Notes under the pieces: model-generated
Seen by the model: the letters and a program-made list of their open reading frames with translations, nothing else
What the model was told of the DNA's origin: nothing
Database searches by the model: none
Position numbers and translations under genes: made by a program
NCBI GenBank assembly: GCA_049889415.1
Contig: JBMHDL010000006.1
Location: forward strand, 1 to 64,000
From: JAYQKL01 sp049889415
GTDB lineage: Bacteria > Pseudomonadota > Alphaproteobacteria > RS24
Reading direction: 5' to 3'
Length of the DNA stretch: 64,000 nucleotides
In this document: piece by piece, positions 19,511-29,465 of the stretch
How positions within the stretch are numbered: the stretch's first letter is position 1
Layout of the letters: each line of letters opens with the position of its first letter

Positions 19511-20758
19511 TCAACTCCGGTAATCGGCGTTGATCGAGATATAGTCATGTGTCAGGTCGGACGTCCAAACGCAAGCCGCCCCCTTGCCGACCCCCAAATG
19601 TACATCCAGGGCGATCTCGCTGCCGCGCATATGCCGCGCGACCGGGCGCTCATCGTAACCTTTGACGGCGCGCCCGGATGCGGCAACCTTATGCCCGCCA
19701 ATGGTGATCCGCAACCGGTCACGCTCGGCCGGTTCGCCGGATTTCCCGACTGCCATGACAATCCGTCCCCAATTCGCATCTTCACCCGCCATCGCCGTCT
19801 TGACGAGCGGTGAATTGGCGATGGACAGCGCCACCCGCCGGGCGGACTCGTCCGACACGGCGCCGCGAACCTTGACGGTCACGAATTTGGTGGCGCCCTC
19901 ACCGTCACGAACAATCAGCTGCGCCATCTCCTGCATGGCTTCCAGCAATGCCCTGCGGAAGGCGGTCAATCTTCCATCATGGACGCTTTTGATCGGGCCG
20001 CCCCTGTGTTTGGCAGTTCTGGTCGCGAACAGGAGCACGGTATCGGATGTCGAGGTATCACTGTCCACCGTGATGGCATTGAAGCTCTCCGGTACAGTGT
20101 CGTTCAAAAGCCGGCGTAAAACCGGCGCCGGCAGATCGGCATCGGTAACGAAAAAGCCGAGCATGGTCGCCATATCTGGCGCAATCATGCCAGACCCTTT
20201 AGCGATGCCGTTCAGGCGAACTTTGACGCCGCCCAGGGTGACTTCACGGGTGACGGTTTTGGGAAATGTGTCGGTCGTCATGATGGCTTTGGCCGCAGCC
20301 AGCCAATCTGCGCCTTCCTGCATCCTGTCGAACCCTTGATCCAGCCCGTCACAAATCAGGCCGTGATCAAGGTCTTCACCAATCACCCCGGTTGACGCCA
20401 TCATGACCTGGGCGGGCTGCAGCTCCGCCTTGCCCGCCATATGCGCCCCTATGGCCTCAACAGCGCGCGCGCCCTGCTTGCCTGTAAAGGCATTGGCATT
20501 GCCGGCATTGACCACCAACGCACCGGCCTTGCCCTGCGGCAGATGGGTCCGGCACCAGTCCACGGCAGCGGAAGGCATGGAGGAGCGAGTCGTCACTCCG
20601 GCAACCGTGGTGCCGGGGGTAAACGCCATCATCAGCAAATCATCACGGTCACGATATTTCATCCCCGTGGCCACAGTGGTGAATCGCACCCCCTTGATGG
20701 GAGGTAATTTTTTCAGCCTTTTGGGTGCCAGCGGCGAGATTTTTGCATGGTGAGCCAT
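19511..20758 (-). CDS. argJ: Bifunctional ornithine acetyltransferase / N-acetylglutamate synthase
   Basis: Transfers acetyl from N-acetylornithine to glutamate and can also use acetyl-CoA; this recycles the acetyl group in arginine synthesis. The precursor self-cleaves before the Thr of ATMLGFF (about residue 190), preceded by KGSGMIAPDM. The start MAHHAKISPLAP at 20758 is chosen because AAGGA precedes it; the longer open frame adds non-family sequence. 415 aa. argH, the last step of the pathway, is at 62538. Confidence 0.96.
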   Translation of the reverse strand: MAHHAKISPLAPKRLKKLPPIKGVRFTTVATGMKYRDRDDLLMMAFTPGTTVAGVTTRSSMPSAAVDWCRTHLPQGKAGALVVNAGNANAFTGKQGARAVEAIGAHMAGKAELQPAQVMMASTGVIGEDLDHGLICDGLDQGFDRMQEGADWLAAAKAIMTTDTFPKTVTREVTLGGVKVRLNGIAKGSGMIAPDMATMLGFFVTDADLPAPVLRRLLNDTVPESFNAITVDSDTSTSDTVLLFATRTAKHRGGPIKSVHDGRLTAFRRALLEAMQEMAQLIVRDGEGATKFVTVKVRGAVSDESARRVALSIANSPLVKTAMAGEDANWGRIVMAVGKSGEPAERDRLRITIGGHKVAASGRAVKGYDERPVARHMRGSEIALDVHLGVGKGAACVWTSDLTHDYISINADYRS

Positions 20759-20898
20759 GGCGGCGTCCTTTTCCTGTCTGTGCCGAAACAAGCTTATGCG
20801 ATGAAGTAGCCTGTCGGCAACAGGGCGTGAGTAATTACCCGATGTAACAAAGGCTTGGAAGAAGCGCAAATTCTTCCGTCATATTGTCAGCGTGCACA

Positions 20899-20927
20899 TT
20901 GACATGGCCCCACAGGATGCTTACATG
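20899..20927 (+). promoter_or_regulatory. Probable sigma-70 promoter of secA
   Basis: TTGACA (20899-20904) is a perfect -35 box. A TACATG hexamer lies 17 bases downstream (20922-20927), a moderate -10. It is about 55-80 bases before the secA start codon. A small hairpin (CAGGG-TCAAT-CCCTG, 20947-20961) lies between promoter and ribosome site. Confidence 0.4.
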
Positions 20928-20980
20928 AACCTTATATAAATGTATTCAGGGTCAATCCCTGGCTGATAGAGGGATTACCC

Positions 20981-23617
20981 ATGTTGGGACTTAACGCCAT
21001 TGCAAGACGTCTTTTCGGCACAGTCAATGACCGCAAGCTCAAACCCTATCTGGCCCGCGTCACCCGCATCAATGAGCTTGAAGCCGAGTTTGAAGCTCTC
21101 AGCGACGCGGAACTAAAGGCCAAAACCCAGCACTTTAAACAGCAGATTGGCGAGGGCACGGCCCTGGATGATTTGCTGGAACCGGCCTTTGCCGCCGTAC
21201 GGGAGGCGGCCAAACGCACCCTCGGGCAGCGCCATTTTGATGTTCAGCTTGTCGGCGGGATGGCCCTGCATGACGGTAAAATCGCCGAAATGAAAACCGG
21301 TGAAGGCAAAACGCTGGTCGCCACATTGCCCTGCTATCTCAACGCCCTGAGCGGTAAGGGTGTGCATGTCGTCACCGTTAATGACTATCTGGCCCAGCGC
21401 GACTCCAACTGGATGGCGCAAGTGCATGAGTTCCTCGGCCTCAGCGTCGGCTGCATCACCAACAGCATGGATGATGAACAACGCCGCGCCGCCTATGAAT
21501 GTGACATCACCTATGGCACAAACAATGAGTTCGGCTTTGACTATCTGCGCGATAATATGAAATACAGCCGTGAAGACATGGCCCAGGGCGTGCTTCAGTT
21601 CGCCATTATTGACGAAGTCGATTCAATCCTGATTGACGAGGCCCGCACGCCGCTTATCATCTCCGGCCCATTGGAGGACAAAAGCGGTCTTTACAATCAG
21701 ATTGACAAGCTTGTCGCCGGACTGGAAGCGCCGCATTACGAACTCGATGAAAAGACCAATAATGTCGTGCTGACCGATGACGGCAATGACGCGGTTGAGG
21801 GACTGTTGAAAAATGCCGGCCTGATGGAGGCTGACAGTACAGTTTATGATGTCAGCAACATCACCCTTGTCCACCACGTCACCAATGCCCTGAAAGCCCA
21901 TAAATTGTTTGCCCGGGACACGGACTATATCGTCAAGGACGGACAGGTTGTCCTGATTGACGAGTTCACTGGCCGCATGATGGAGGGCCGGCGCTTCTCA
22001 GACGGTCTGCATCAGGCGCTTGAGGCCAAGGAGGGGGCAGCCATTCAACCTGAAAACCAGACTTTGGCTTCCGTGACTTTTCAGAATTATTTTCGGCTTT
22101 ACGACAAAATGGCCGGCATGACAGGAACCGCCTTGACCGAGGCTGAAGAACTGATGGACATTTACGGCCTTGACGTTCTTGAGATTCCGACCAACACGCC
22201 CGTGGCGCGGCTTGACCATGACGACCAGATTTTCCGCACACAGAAGGAAAAGACGGAAGCCGTAATTGCCCTGATCACAGACTGCCGCGAGCGCGGTCAG
22301 CCGGTTCTTGTCGGCACCACGTCAATTGAAAAGTCGGAAGAGCTGGCGGCCGAGCTGAAAAAACGCAAAATTCCGCATAATGTGCTAAATGCCCGTTATC
22401 ATGAACAGGAAGCCGCCATCATCGCGCAGGCCGGTGTACCGGGTGCTGTGACCATCGCCACCAATATGGCCGGCCGCGGCACCGACATCCAACTTGGCGG
22501 CAATCTCGACATGCGCCTTGCGCAAGAGCTGGGCAGCGAAACAGATGACGGCGTAAGCCGGGATGTCAGAGCAAAAATCGAAACCGAAATCAATGCCGCC
22601 AAAGCGCAGGCACTAGACGCAGGCGGTCTGTGTGTTGTCGGCACGGAGCGTCATGAAAGCCGGCGCATCGACAACCAGTTGCGCGGACGCTCGGGGCGCC
22701 AGGGTGACCCCGGGGCGTCCTATTTCTTCCTCAGCCTTGAGGACGACCTGATGCGTATTTTCGGGACCGACCGCATGGACGCCATTTTGGGGCGTCTGGG
22801 TCTTGAGGAAGGTGAGGCAATTGTTCATCCCTGGATCAACAAGGCGCTTGAGCGGGCGCAGAAAAAAGTTGAGGCCCGCAATTTCGACATCCGTAAGAAC
22901 ATTCTGAAATTCGATGATGTGATGAATGACCAGCGCAAGGTGGTGTTTGAACAAAGGCTGGATTTCATGTCGGCGACGGATTTGAGCGACACCATCAAGG
23001 ATATGCGCCAGCAGGTGATTGCAGAGCAGGTTGCCGCACATATTCCGGAGCGCGCCTATGCCGAACAATGGGACATGAATGGACTCAGTGCCCAGTTGAA
23101 TGCCGTTTTCGGGGAGGATTTCGGGGTTACCGAATGGGCCGAAGAGGAAGGCATCGCCAATGAGGAAATCACCGAGCGTCTGTTTGAGAAAACCGATGAC
23201 CTGGCGGCGGTACGCGCCGCTGACATCGGGCCGGACCTGATGCGCCAGGTTGAGAAAAGCCTGATGCTCCAGATCCTTGACCAGCATTGGCGCGAACATC
23301 TGCACACGCTGGAACATCTGCGTCAGGTCATCGGCATGCGCGCCTACGGCCAGCGCGACCCCTTGTCCGAATACAAGCTCGAAGCCTTTGCCATGTTTTC
23401 CAACATGCTGGACCAGCTGCGCTATGACGTGACCCGCTATGTCATGAATGTGTCGGTCGAAGTCGCCGAGAATGTCCGGCCCCCGGAAACCCCTGACATG
23501 CAGGCCCAAGACGGCGCCCCCGCGGACCGCGAGTCATTTGGAAAAGTCCCGCGCAACGCCCCCTGCCCGTGCGGATCAGGCCGGAAATTTAAGCATTGTC
23601 ACGGGCGTGCGGCCTGA
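20981..23617 (+). CDS. secA: SecA, preprotein translocase ATPase
   Basis: Cytoplasmic motor that drives unfolded preproteins through SecYEG. 878 residues, full length. Visible landmarks: MKTGEGKTLVATLP Walker A near 105, the DEVDSILIDEARTPLIISG segment (DEAD motor, about 210), TNMAGRGTDIQLGG (about 500), the QLRGRSGRQGDPG motif (about 570), and a C-terminal zinc finger CPCGSGRKFKHC that binds SecB and phospholipid. AGAGGGA precedes the ATG. Divergent from argJ; the end faces accA with only 8 bases between stops and no evident terminator. Confidence 0.99.
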   Translation: MLGLNAIARRLFGTVNDRKLKPYLARVTRINELEAEFEALSDAELKAKTQHFKQQIGEGTALDDLLEPAFAAVREAAKRTLGQRHFDVQLVGGMALHDGKIAEMKTGEGKTLVATLPCYLNALSGKGVHVVTVNDYLAQRDSNWMAQVHEFLGLSVGCITNSMDDEQRRAAYECDITYGTNNEFGFDYLRDNMKYSREDMAQGVLQFAIIDEVDSILIDEARTPLIISGPLEDKSGLYNQIDKLVAGLEAPHYELDEKTNNVVLTDDGNDAVEGLLKNAGLMEADSTVYDVSNITLVHHVTNALKAHKLFARDTDYIVKDGQVVLIDEFTGRMMEGRRFSDGLHQALEAKEGAAIQPENQTLASVTFQNYFRLYDKMAGMTGTALTEAEELMDIYGLDVLEIPTNTPVARLDHDDQIFRTQKEKTEAVIALITDCRERGQPVLVGTTSIEKSEELAAELKKRKIPHNVLNARYHEQEAAIIAQAGVPGAVTIATNMAGRGTDIQLGGNLDMRLAQELGSETDDGVSRDVRAKIETEINAAKAQALDAGGLCVVGTERHESRRIDNQLRGRSGRQGDPGASYFFLSLEDDLMRIFGTDRMDAILGRLGLEEGEAIVHPWINKALERAQKKVEARNFDIRKNILKFDDVMNDQRKVVFEQRLDFMSATDLSDTIKDMRQQVIAEQVAAHIPERAYAEQWDMNGLSAQLNAVFGEDFGVTEWAEEEGIANEEITERLFEKTDDLAAVRAADIGPDLMRQVEKSLMLQILDQHWREHLHTLEHLRQVIGMRAYGQRDPLSEYKLEAFAMFSNMLDQLRYDVTRYVMNVSVEVAENVRPPETPDMQAQDGAPADRESFGKVPRNAPCPCGSGRKFKHCHGRAA

Positions 23618-23625
23618 GCAGGGCC

Positions 23626-24585
23626 CTAAACCAGACCTTCGCGGCCCATTGACAGGAATTTTTCACGGCGGCTTTTGCGCAACGCCTCCGGTGACAGACC
23701 TGACAGGGCGTCGATTTCCTCAATCACTGCATCGCCGACGGCATTCATCATCGCTGCGCGTTCACGATGGGCGCCCCCGACCGGCTCTTCAAGTATACGG
23801 TCAATGACACCCAATTCCAGCAGGCTTTGCGAGGTGACCTTCAACGCGGTGGCCGCCTCTTTCGCCTTGTCCCGCGAGCGCCACAAAATGGAAGCGCAGG
23901 CTTCCGGCGAAGCCACCGCATAAATGGAGTGTTCCAACATCAAAATCCGGTTTGCGGTCGCCAATGCCAAAGCACCGCCGGAGCCGCCTTCCCCGACGAC
24001 AACGGAAACAAACGGCACACCAACCTGCAGGCATTTATCCGTGCATCGGGCAATCGCCTCCGCCTGGCCGCGCTCCTCGGCACCGATGCCGGGATAGGCG
24101 CCAGAGGTGTCAACCAGCGTCACCAGGGGCAGGTTAAACCGCTCAGCGAGTTCCATGATGCGAATAGCTTTGCGGTACCCCTCCGGCCGCGCCATGCCGA
24201 AATTATGCTTGATGCGGCTTTGCGTGGTGTTGCCTTTTTCGTGGCCCATAATCGCCACCCGCCGGCCTTTCCAGCGGCCCAGCCCGGCGACAATGGCGTG
24301 ATCCTCGGAGAACAACCGGTCTCCGGCCAATGGGGTGAAATCCTCAACCAGCGTTTCGACATAATCCTTGAAATGCGGACGGGCCGGATGGCGCGCGACT
24401 TGGGTTTTTTGCCAAGGATCCAGACTTTTATAAGTTTTGGCGAGTTGATCGGCAACTTTGGTCTCAAGCTTGGCGACCTCATCAACAATGCTCATCTCCG
24501 GATCGTCTTGCGACATCACTCTGAGCTCCTGGATTTTGCCTTCCAGTTCGGCTATCGGCTTTTCAAAATCGAGGTAAACCTGCAT
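23626..24585 (-). CDS. accA: Acetyl-CoA carboxylase carboxyltransferase alpha subunit
   Basis: With AccD it moves CO2 from carboxy-biotin to acetyl-CoA, the committed step of fatty-acid synthesis. 319 aa. Typical start MQVYLDFEKPIAELEGKI, then the crotonase-fold carboxyltransferase with MGHEKGNTT and DTSGAYPGIGAEERGQ, and the oxyanion-forming VVGEGGSGGALAL. The ATG at 24585 has GAGGA six bases upstream; a GTG 12 bases earlier would place that site inside the gene. xerD lies upstream on the same strand, 102 bases away. Confidence 0.97.
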   Translation of the reverse strand: MQVYLDFEKPIAELEGKIQELRVMSQDDPEMSIVDEVAKLETKVADQLAKTYKSLDPWQKTQVARHPARPHFKDYVETLVEDFTPLAGDRLFSEDHAIVAGLGRWKGRRVAIMGHEKGNTTQSRIKHNFGMARPEGYRKAIRIMELAERFNLPLVTLVDTSGAYPGIGAEERGQAEAIARCTDKCLQVGVPFVSVVVGEGGSGGALALATANRILMLEHSIYAVASPEACASILWRSRDKAKEAATALKVTSQSLLELGVIDRILEEPVGGAHRERAAMMNAVGDAVIEEIDALSGLSPEALRKSRREKFLSMGREGLV

Positions 24586-24687
24586 TTTTATCCTCACCCG
24601 TTGATGTTTTGTCCAAAATATGCGCGCTTCGTCTAAATTACAATTGAAATCGGTGTCCCGATCCCGAAGATACTTTTAGCGGCGCGA

Positions 24688-25641
24688 CTAGTCGCTGGTA
24701 TCGGGTTCAGGCAGGCCACCGGCCAGAGGGTGCGCATTTTCAACCAGCTCCTGTTGTCGGCTTTGCAGCACCCGCGTGTAAATTTGCGTTGTTGAAATAT
24801 TGCTGTGTCCCAGCATTTTCTGGACGGATGTCAGCTGAGCGCCATTGGCAAGCAGGTGCGTTGCAAAAGCATGACGCAAAACATGCGGGGTGATTTTCCG
24901 CCCGCCCATCCCGGCTGCCAGACATGCCGTCTCCAGTAATTGGGTAAAACGCTGACGGGTCAAATGTCCAGACTTGCTGCGGGACGGAAACAGATAAGGC
25001 GACCCGAGGTGCTGTTTCTGCTCCGCAAGAACATCCTGCCATTTGGCGAGTGCATCCGACGCCTTACCCCCCAAGGGTATCATCCGCTCGCGTTGCCCTT
25101 TGCCATGGACAATCAACCGCCCGCGCGCAAGCGAAATATTCTGCCGGCGAATCGAGACGAGCTCCGAAACCCTGACCCCGGTGGCATACAGGATCTCAAG
25201 AAGACAGATAATCCGTCTTTTGTCGACATCGGCCCGCTCAGTGTCTGCCGGCATGTTGTAAACCGCGCCCATCAACCGCTCGACATCCGTCTGGCTCAAA
25301 TATTTGGGCAGGGTCTGGCCCGCTTTGGGACGCGGCAAATTTTCAACAGGGCTCGACGGAACAAGTCCTTCACCCACCAGATAGCCGTAAAATTTCGTCA
25401 GGGACGAGAGCAGACGGGCCGACGTGCTGGCGGCTTTACCCTGCGCGACCATTGCATCGAGATAATCCGTGACATGCCGGCGGTCTGCCGTGAGCAATGA
25501 GTGCCTCTCTTGACGCAAAAAAGCCGCAAAGCCCTTGAGGTCGTTGCCATAGGCCGTCAACGTATGTTTGGAAGCGCCCTGCTCAGCGCTCAAGGTTTCT
25601 AAAAACGACTCAATCAAAAAGCCGGATTTCGAGTCCGACAT
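24688..25641 (-). CDS. xerD: XerD-type tyrosine recombinase
   Basis: Site-specific recombinase that, with XerC, resolves chromosome dimers at dif. Catalytic residues: Arg in ATGVRVSELV, Lys in VHGKGQ, HVLRHAFATHLL (His-x-x-Arg) and LGHSNISTTQIYTRV (His and nucleophile Tyr). The N-terminal SAM-like core-binding domain covers about 1-105. The start MSDSKSG at 25641 lies four bases after the upstream stop. Being in an xerD-accA neighbourhood with no integrase or att signature, it is the housekeeping enzyme and not a phage integrase. Confidence 0.95.
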   Translation of the reverse strand: MSDSKSGFLIESFLETLSAEQGASKHTLTAYGNDLKGFAAFLRQERHSLLTADRRHVTDYLDAMVAQGKAASTSARLLSSLTKFYGYLVGEGLVPSSPVENLPRPKAGQTLPKYLSQTDVERLMGAVYNMPADTERADVDKRRIICLLEILYATGVRVSELVSIRRQNISLARGRLIVHGKGQRERMIPLGGKASDALAKWQDVLAEQKQHLGSPYLFPSRSKSGHLTRQRFTQLLETACLAAGMGGRKITPHVLRHAFATHLLANGAQLTSVQKMLGHSNISTTQIYTRVLQSRQQELVENAHPLAGGLPEPDTSD

Positions 25642-25645
25642 CGCC

Positions 25646-27685
25646 TCAGCCCCCAAGAACCAGACGTGCCGCCTGCACGGTCAAGAGGTCACGGGCCATA
25701 TCCCGCGCCGCAGCTTCAAGACCGAGTGCCTGTAAAATCTGCATGACACGGCGCATGGCCGCCATGTCATATTGATCCTGCTGCTCCTGACGCCCGACCG
25801 CAATCAGGGCGTGCAGAAGAGCCGTGCCGCGGTCGCCGGCATTGGCGGCTTTTTCCATATCATCAAGGGTCCGGGCCAAAACCTTATCTTTGGAACCCGT
25901 TTCCAGGCTTTGTTGCAAATATTCCGGCAGCTCGTACCCAAACAGGGGCAACATGTTGATTTCACTGGCGACATAGGCACGTTCCTGAACCGATCCTGTT
26001 TCGAGAATAGCGTTCATCAAAACCGCCTCCATCGGCGCGACCCCCAAAATAGCCGGCATGTCGTCAATATCTGTGACGGATCCAGCTGATGCCAAAAGAC
26101 CTGCAGCCTGCTCGTCCGCTACCTGCTCCTCCACATCGTCCATAAGCCGTATCAAGCCATTTAAATTTCTGCTTTTGGCGGAGGGAAGACCATTTTGCCG
26201 CGCCAGCAGAATATCATGCCAAGCCGCCGCCCTTGGCAGGTCGCCAAGATGTACAAAGGCCGGTACGGCATAAAGGGCGAAATCAGCATGTTCAAGATTT
26301 GGTGCCACAGCCTCCAGATTCGGGGCGACCAGATCCACCACAAGCCCCCAGTCCCCAGCAGCCAACGCCGAGAGCAAAAGATCCTGCAGCGCCAAAATTT
26401 TGCCTTCCGGGGTCACCGGTTCGTCTATGATCCGCATTTGGCGCGCCCGTACGACAATATCGTCAACCGGCATTGCTGGCTTGGAAACGGTTTCGATAGA
26501 CTGTTCCGTTTTATCCTGGTCAACCGCCTGCGCCGTGGGTGCCAGAACACCCAGCTCAACCATATCCATCAATGCCCGGAGAAAACCTGGCTCCATGCGT
26601 TTGAGCAAAACCGCGCGTTGCGCCAATAGCAGCTGAATGTTTTGCGGCTGGTTCGCGCTTTTGGCAAATCTTGCCACCAGCGCCGGATTGATATGCGGGA
26701 CTTCTGCCGCAAACACGGCCGATTTAGCCTTGAGCAGGATAACGGACTGCAAAATACTCAGCCTGTTGCCTTGTATCGGCTTGGCCCTTTGAAAGGGAAT
26801 ATCCGCTGTCAGGGCGAACATTGCATCCAGAAACAGCGCGTCCTGAATCCCGCTTTCACGCGCCAAATCCAATGTCAGCATAGCGGCGGAGATATCACCG
26901 GCCTCCAACTGACACAGAGCTCGCAATTTTGTCGCGAACTCCTGTGTCGGTGCCGACGCCTCCATGCGGACAAACTGACCCAGCAGGCCGCAGGCGGCCG
27001 GCAGATCATTGTTGACCAAAGCCACCTCGGCGGCCATCCGTGTCACCAGAGGATCACGCTGCTGCGCGCCGGTCATGTCAATCATGGCGCTGACGGCGTC
27101 AATCTCTCCCAACTGCATCAAATAAGTGAGCCGTTGTGCAAAAAAGCTTTCCTCGCCGGAAAGTCCGGGCGGTGGCGCGGCCGCTGTGGTCATCAGCTGA
27201 TACGCTATGCCCGATGCGACCGGGGATTGAAAACTGCCGGGGATGCGCTTAATCAGCCGGGTCACCGTGGACAGACGGCCGGCGCGCCACAGATCGCCCC
27301 CCAGCCCGTCCTGCAGGCCGATATCCGTATCCTCGAGATTGCCGAGCTCACCGACCTGAACGGCACCGCTCCCACCCGGCAGGGCTGCCACCTGTCGCAC
27401 CGGACGCGCAAGCTTAACTCCGCCCGGTTTGAGTTGGGGCAGGCTGAGGCTTTCCGACTGGCCCTGGCCGGACACATCACGCGCGATTGACAGGGTGACT
27501 TTTGTTTTGGGGATAATGTTCAGCGGAGACCGGGTTGCCTTTTCCCTGGCCGCTGCTTCAGCGCTCAACAGCAGCGATACGGCCAACACCGTCAAAAAAG
27601 TCAAAACCGTCGTGAAGGCCGCACCGGGCCGCCCGCGCCCGAACAGGCGTGGAATGTCAAACCTGATTGCCGCTCCCAAAGCCAC
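25646..27685 (-). CDS. Exported helical-repeat protein, function unknown
   Basis: About 679 residues. The N-terminus has a long signal peptide (basic RLFGRGRPG, then a hydrophobic stretch ending SLLLSAEAAA), so the protein is exported to the periplasm. The rest is Ala/Leu-rich, mostly helical and TPR- or Sel1-like in character, without a catalytic motif I recognise. The GTG at 27685 is chosen because the frame upstream of it is occupied by a separate small gene (27697-27837). An exported protein upstream of xerD and near aroK is a common alphaproteobacterial arrangement; its job is not known to me. A cell-envelope role is a guess. Confidence 0.75.
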   Translation of the reverse strand: MALGAAIRFDIPRLFGRGRPGAAFTTVLTFLTVLAVSLLLSAEAAAREKATRSPLNIIPKTKVTLSIARDVSGQGQSESLSLPQLKPGGVKLARPVRQVAALPGGSGAVQVGELGNLEDTDIGLQDGLGGDLWRAGRLSTVTRLIKRIPGSFQSPVASGIAYQLMTTAAAPPPGLSGEESFFAQRLTYLMQLGEIDAVSAMIDMTGAQQRDPLVTRMAAEVALVNNDLPAACGLLGQFVRMEASAPTQEFATKLRALCQLEAGDISAAMLTLDLARESGIQDALFLDAMFALTADIPFQRAKPIQGNRLSILQSVILLKAKSAVFAAEVPHINPALVARFAKSANQPQNIQLLLAQRAVLLKRMEPGFLRALMDMVELGVLAPTAQAVDQDKTEQSIETVSKPAMPVDDIVVRARQMRIIDEPVTPEGKILALQDLLLSALAAGDWGLVVDLVAPNLEAVAPNLEHADFALYAVPAFVHLGDLPRAAAWHDILLARQNGLPSAKSRNLNGLIRLMDDVEEQVADEQAAGLLASAGSVTDIDDMPAILGVAPMEAVLMNAILETGSVQERAYVASEINMLPLFGYELPEYLQQSLETGSKDKVLARTLDDMEKAANAGDRGTALLHALIAVGRQEQQDQYDMAAMRRVMQILQALGLEAAARDMARDLLTVQAARLVLGG

Positions 27686-27696
27686 GTGCAAACCGT

Positions 27697-27837
27697 CTAT
27701 TGGAAGGTTTCGTTCGGGATAATTTCGACAGTTGTCTCCCGCTCGGGTTGTACGGCCTGCGCCAGATAAACAACCGCGCCAATCATTACAATGACGGCAA
27801 TTACTCCGGCAATCGCCAAACGCACTCCCGTGGACAT
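27697..27837 (-). CDS. 46-aa single-helix membrane micro-protein
   Basis: A small gene found by reading the minus strand. ATG at 27837 has GGAGAG six bases upstream. The protein starts MSTGVRLAIAGV, has one strong membrane helix (about residues 6-27, ending VVYLAQAV), and finishes with a short polar tail ERETTVEIIPNETFQ before TAG. The stop is 11 bases before the GTG of the exported protein downstream, so the two are probably co-expressed. The frame lies inside a longer, non-coding-looking extension of that downstream gene. Function unknown; a subunit-like membrane peptide is possible. Confidence 0.65.
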   Translation of the reverse strand: MSTGVRLAIAGVIAVIVMIGAVVYLAQAVQPERETTVEIIPNETFQ

Positions 27838-27931
27838 GGGTTCTCTCCAAAGTTGTTTCACTCAGACTAACATGCGCCGCAAATGCGGCACAAGAAAGGC
27901 ATGCAAGAAACCTAGGGTCAGAAAGCACGGG

Positions 27932-29461
27932 TCAGAAAGCTTGGAAGGGGGGTGCCGCGTGTGCGAAAAGTGCTTCAACATCCAGCGCCTGCTCCAGGCC
28001 GTCAGCCAATTCATCAAGCGCCCGGTCAACAGTCTCTGCATAGCCCAATGCCGCATCATTGGCCGCATCATTGGCCGCATTCGGAGCTGACTGTGCCGTC
28101 AGGCCTGCAAGCCAGCTGCGCCGAAAGGCGTCTTTGGCAAACAGGCCGTGCAGATAGGTTCCGCTCACCCGCCTGTCAGCGCGCATCGCCCCGTCGGTTT
28201 GCCCGTCAGCCAACAGGCTAAAAGGCCGGTCGCAATCCGGCCCGTCGGTCACGCCGGCATGAATTTCATAAGCCTGGATCGGCAGCCCGGTCGCGGCGTG
28301 AACGGCTTCAACCTGTCGTGTCTGCTTGTTTGTGTGCATGACTGTCTCAACATCCAGCAGGCCCAGCCCCTCCATTGCACCGGCCATGCCGTCCACCCCA
28401 TCCGGGTCAATCAGACTGCGCCCGAGCATTTGATAGCCCCCGCACAGGCCCAGCACGTGCCCACCGCGCCGGACATGAGCCTGCACATCATGGTGCCACC
28501 CCTGCTGCCTGAAAAAGGCCATGTCGCTCAGCGAAGATTTTGTACCGAACAGGATGACGCAATCGGCATCCGGCGGCAGCGGCGTTCCGGGTGGGATAAA
28601 CTGGAAATCGACATCATCTTCCTGACGCAACGGATCGGCATCATCAAAATTGGCCATGCGCGACATCATTGGCGCAACAATCTTGAGGCATTTTGCACGA
28701 CCAGCCGGTGCAGGCGTATTTGCGGGAATGGCATCTTCCGCTGGCAGCCGGGAGACACATGCGAGCCAGGGCACGACCCCCATGCACGGCCAGCCCGTCA
28801 TCTCTTCAATCACGTTAACCCCGGCCTCAAACAGACTGACATCGCCACGGAACTTGTTCACCAAAAAACTCTTGATCAGGGCAGCATCTTCCGGATCATC
28901 GCGCTTAAGGACACTCTGGGTGCCGCACAATGCGGCAATCACGCCGCCGCGGTCAATATCCCCGACCAGACAGACCGGCACACCGGCGGCACGGGCAAAG
29001 CCCATATTGGCGATGTCCCCGTGCCGGAGATTTACCTCAGCGGGACTGCCGGCGCCCTCCACCAAAATCAGGTCATAGGCGGTCGTCAGCCGCTGAAAAC
29101 TTTCCAGAACCGGGGTCAGCAAAGCGCCGCGTCCGGACATGTAATCCGCCGCCTCAGCCGCCTGGCGCACTTTTCCATGCACAATAACCTGCGCCGCCGT
29201 GTCACTTTGCGGCTTCAGCAAAACGGGGTTGAAATCCGTATGCGGCGGCAAGCCGGCAGCACGGGCCTGAAGCGCCTGCGCCCTGCCGATTTCCCCGCCA
29301 TCCGGACACACGGCCGCATTATTCGACATGTTCTGTGGCTTGAAAGGCGCGACCTTTATACCCCGGCGCCGTGCCAGGCGACACAATCCGGCGACCAGAA
29401 CGGTCTTGCCAACATCCGAGCCGGTTCCTTGTAACATCAAAGCATGCGCGGGCACGGACAT
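27932..29461 (-). CDS. cobQ: Cobyric acid synthase CobQ
   Basis: Amidates four carboxyl side chains (b, d, e, g) of adenosylcobyrinic acid a,c-diamide using glutamine and ATP, giving cobyric acid. 509 aa. The N-terminal dethiobiotin-synthetase-like domain has GTGSDVGKTVLVAGL (about 12-26) and KPQNMSNNAAV. The C-terminal class I glutaminase-like domain has Cys in LGLCGGYQMLG and His in SGTYLHGLF. Start 29461 leaves four bases after the ABC ATPase stop, with GAGGCTGAGGGA upstream; ATG 29488 is possible. Last gene of the riboswitch-led B12 operon. Confidence 0.95.
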   Translation of the reverse strand: MSVPAHALMLQGTGSDVGKTVLVAGLCRLARRRGIKVAPFKPQNMSNNAAVCPDGGEIGRAQALQARAAGLPPHTDFNPVLLKPQSDTAAQVIVHGKVRQAAEAADYMSGRGALLTPVLESFQRLTTAYDLILVEGAGSPAEVNLRHGDIANMGFARAAGVPVCLVGDIDRGGVIAALCGTQSVLKRDDPEDAALIKSFLVNKFRGDVSLFEAGVNVIEEMTGWPCMGVVPWLACVSRLPAEDAIPANTPAPAGRAKCLKIVAPMMSRMANFDDADPLRQEDDVDFQFIPPGTPLPPDADCVILFGTKSSLSDMAFFRQQGWHHDVQAHVRRGGHVLGLCGGYQMLGRSLIDPDGVDGMAGAMEGLGLLDVETVMHTNKQTRQVEAVHAATGLPIQAYEIHAGVTDGPDCDRPFSLLADGQTDGAMRADRRVSGTYLHGLFAKDAFRRSWLAGLTAQSAPNAANDAANDAALGYAETVDRALDELADGLEQALDVEALFAHAAPPFQAF

Positions 29462-29465
29462 TCCC

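Noticed and set aside
24688..25641. Tyrosine recombinase as evidence of an integrated element
   Set aside because: It is XerD in a housekeeping neighbourhood; there is no att repeat, phage gene or composition change nearby.
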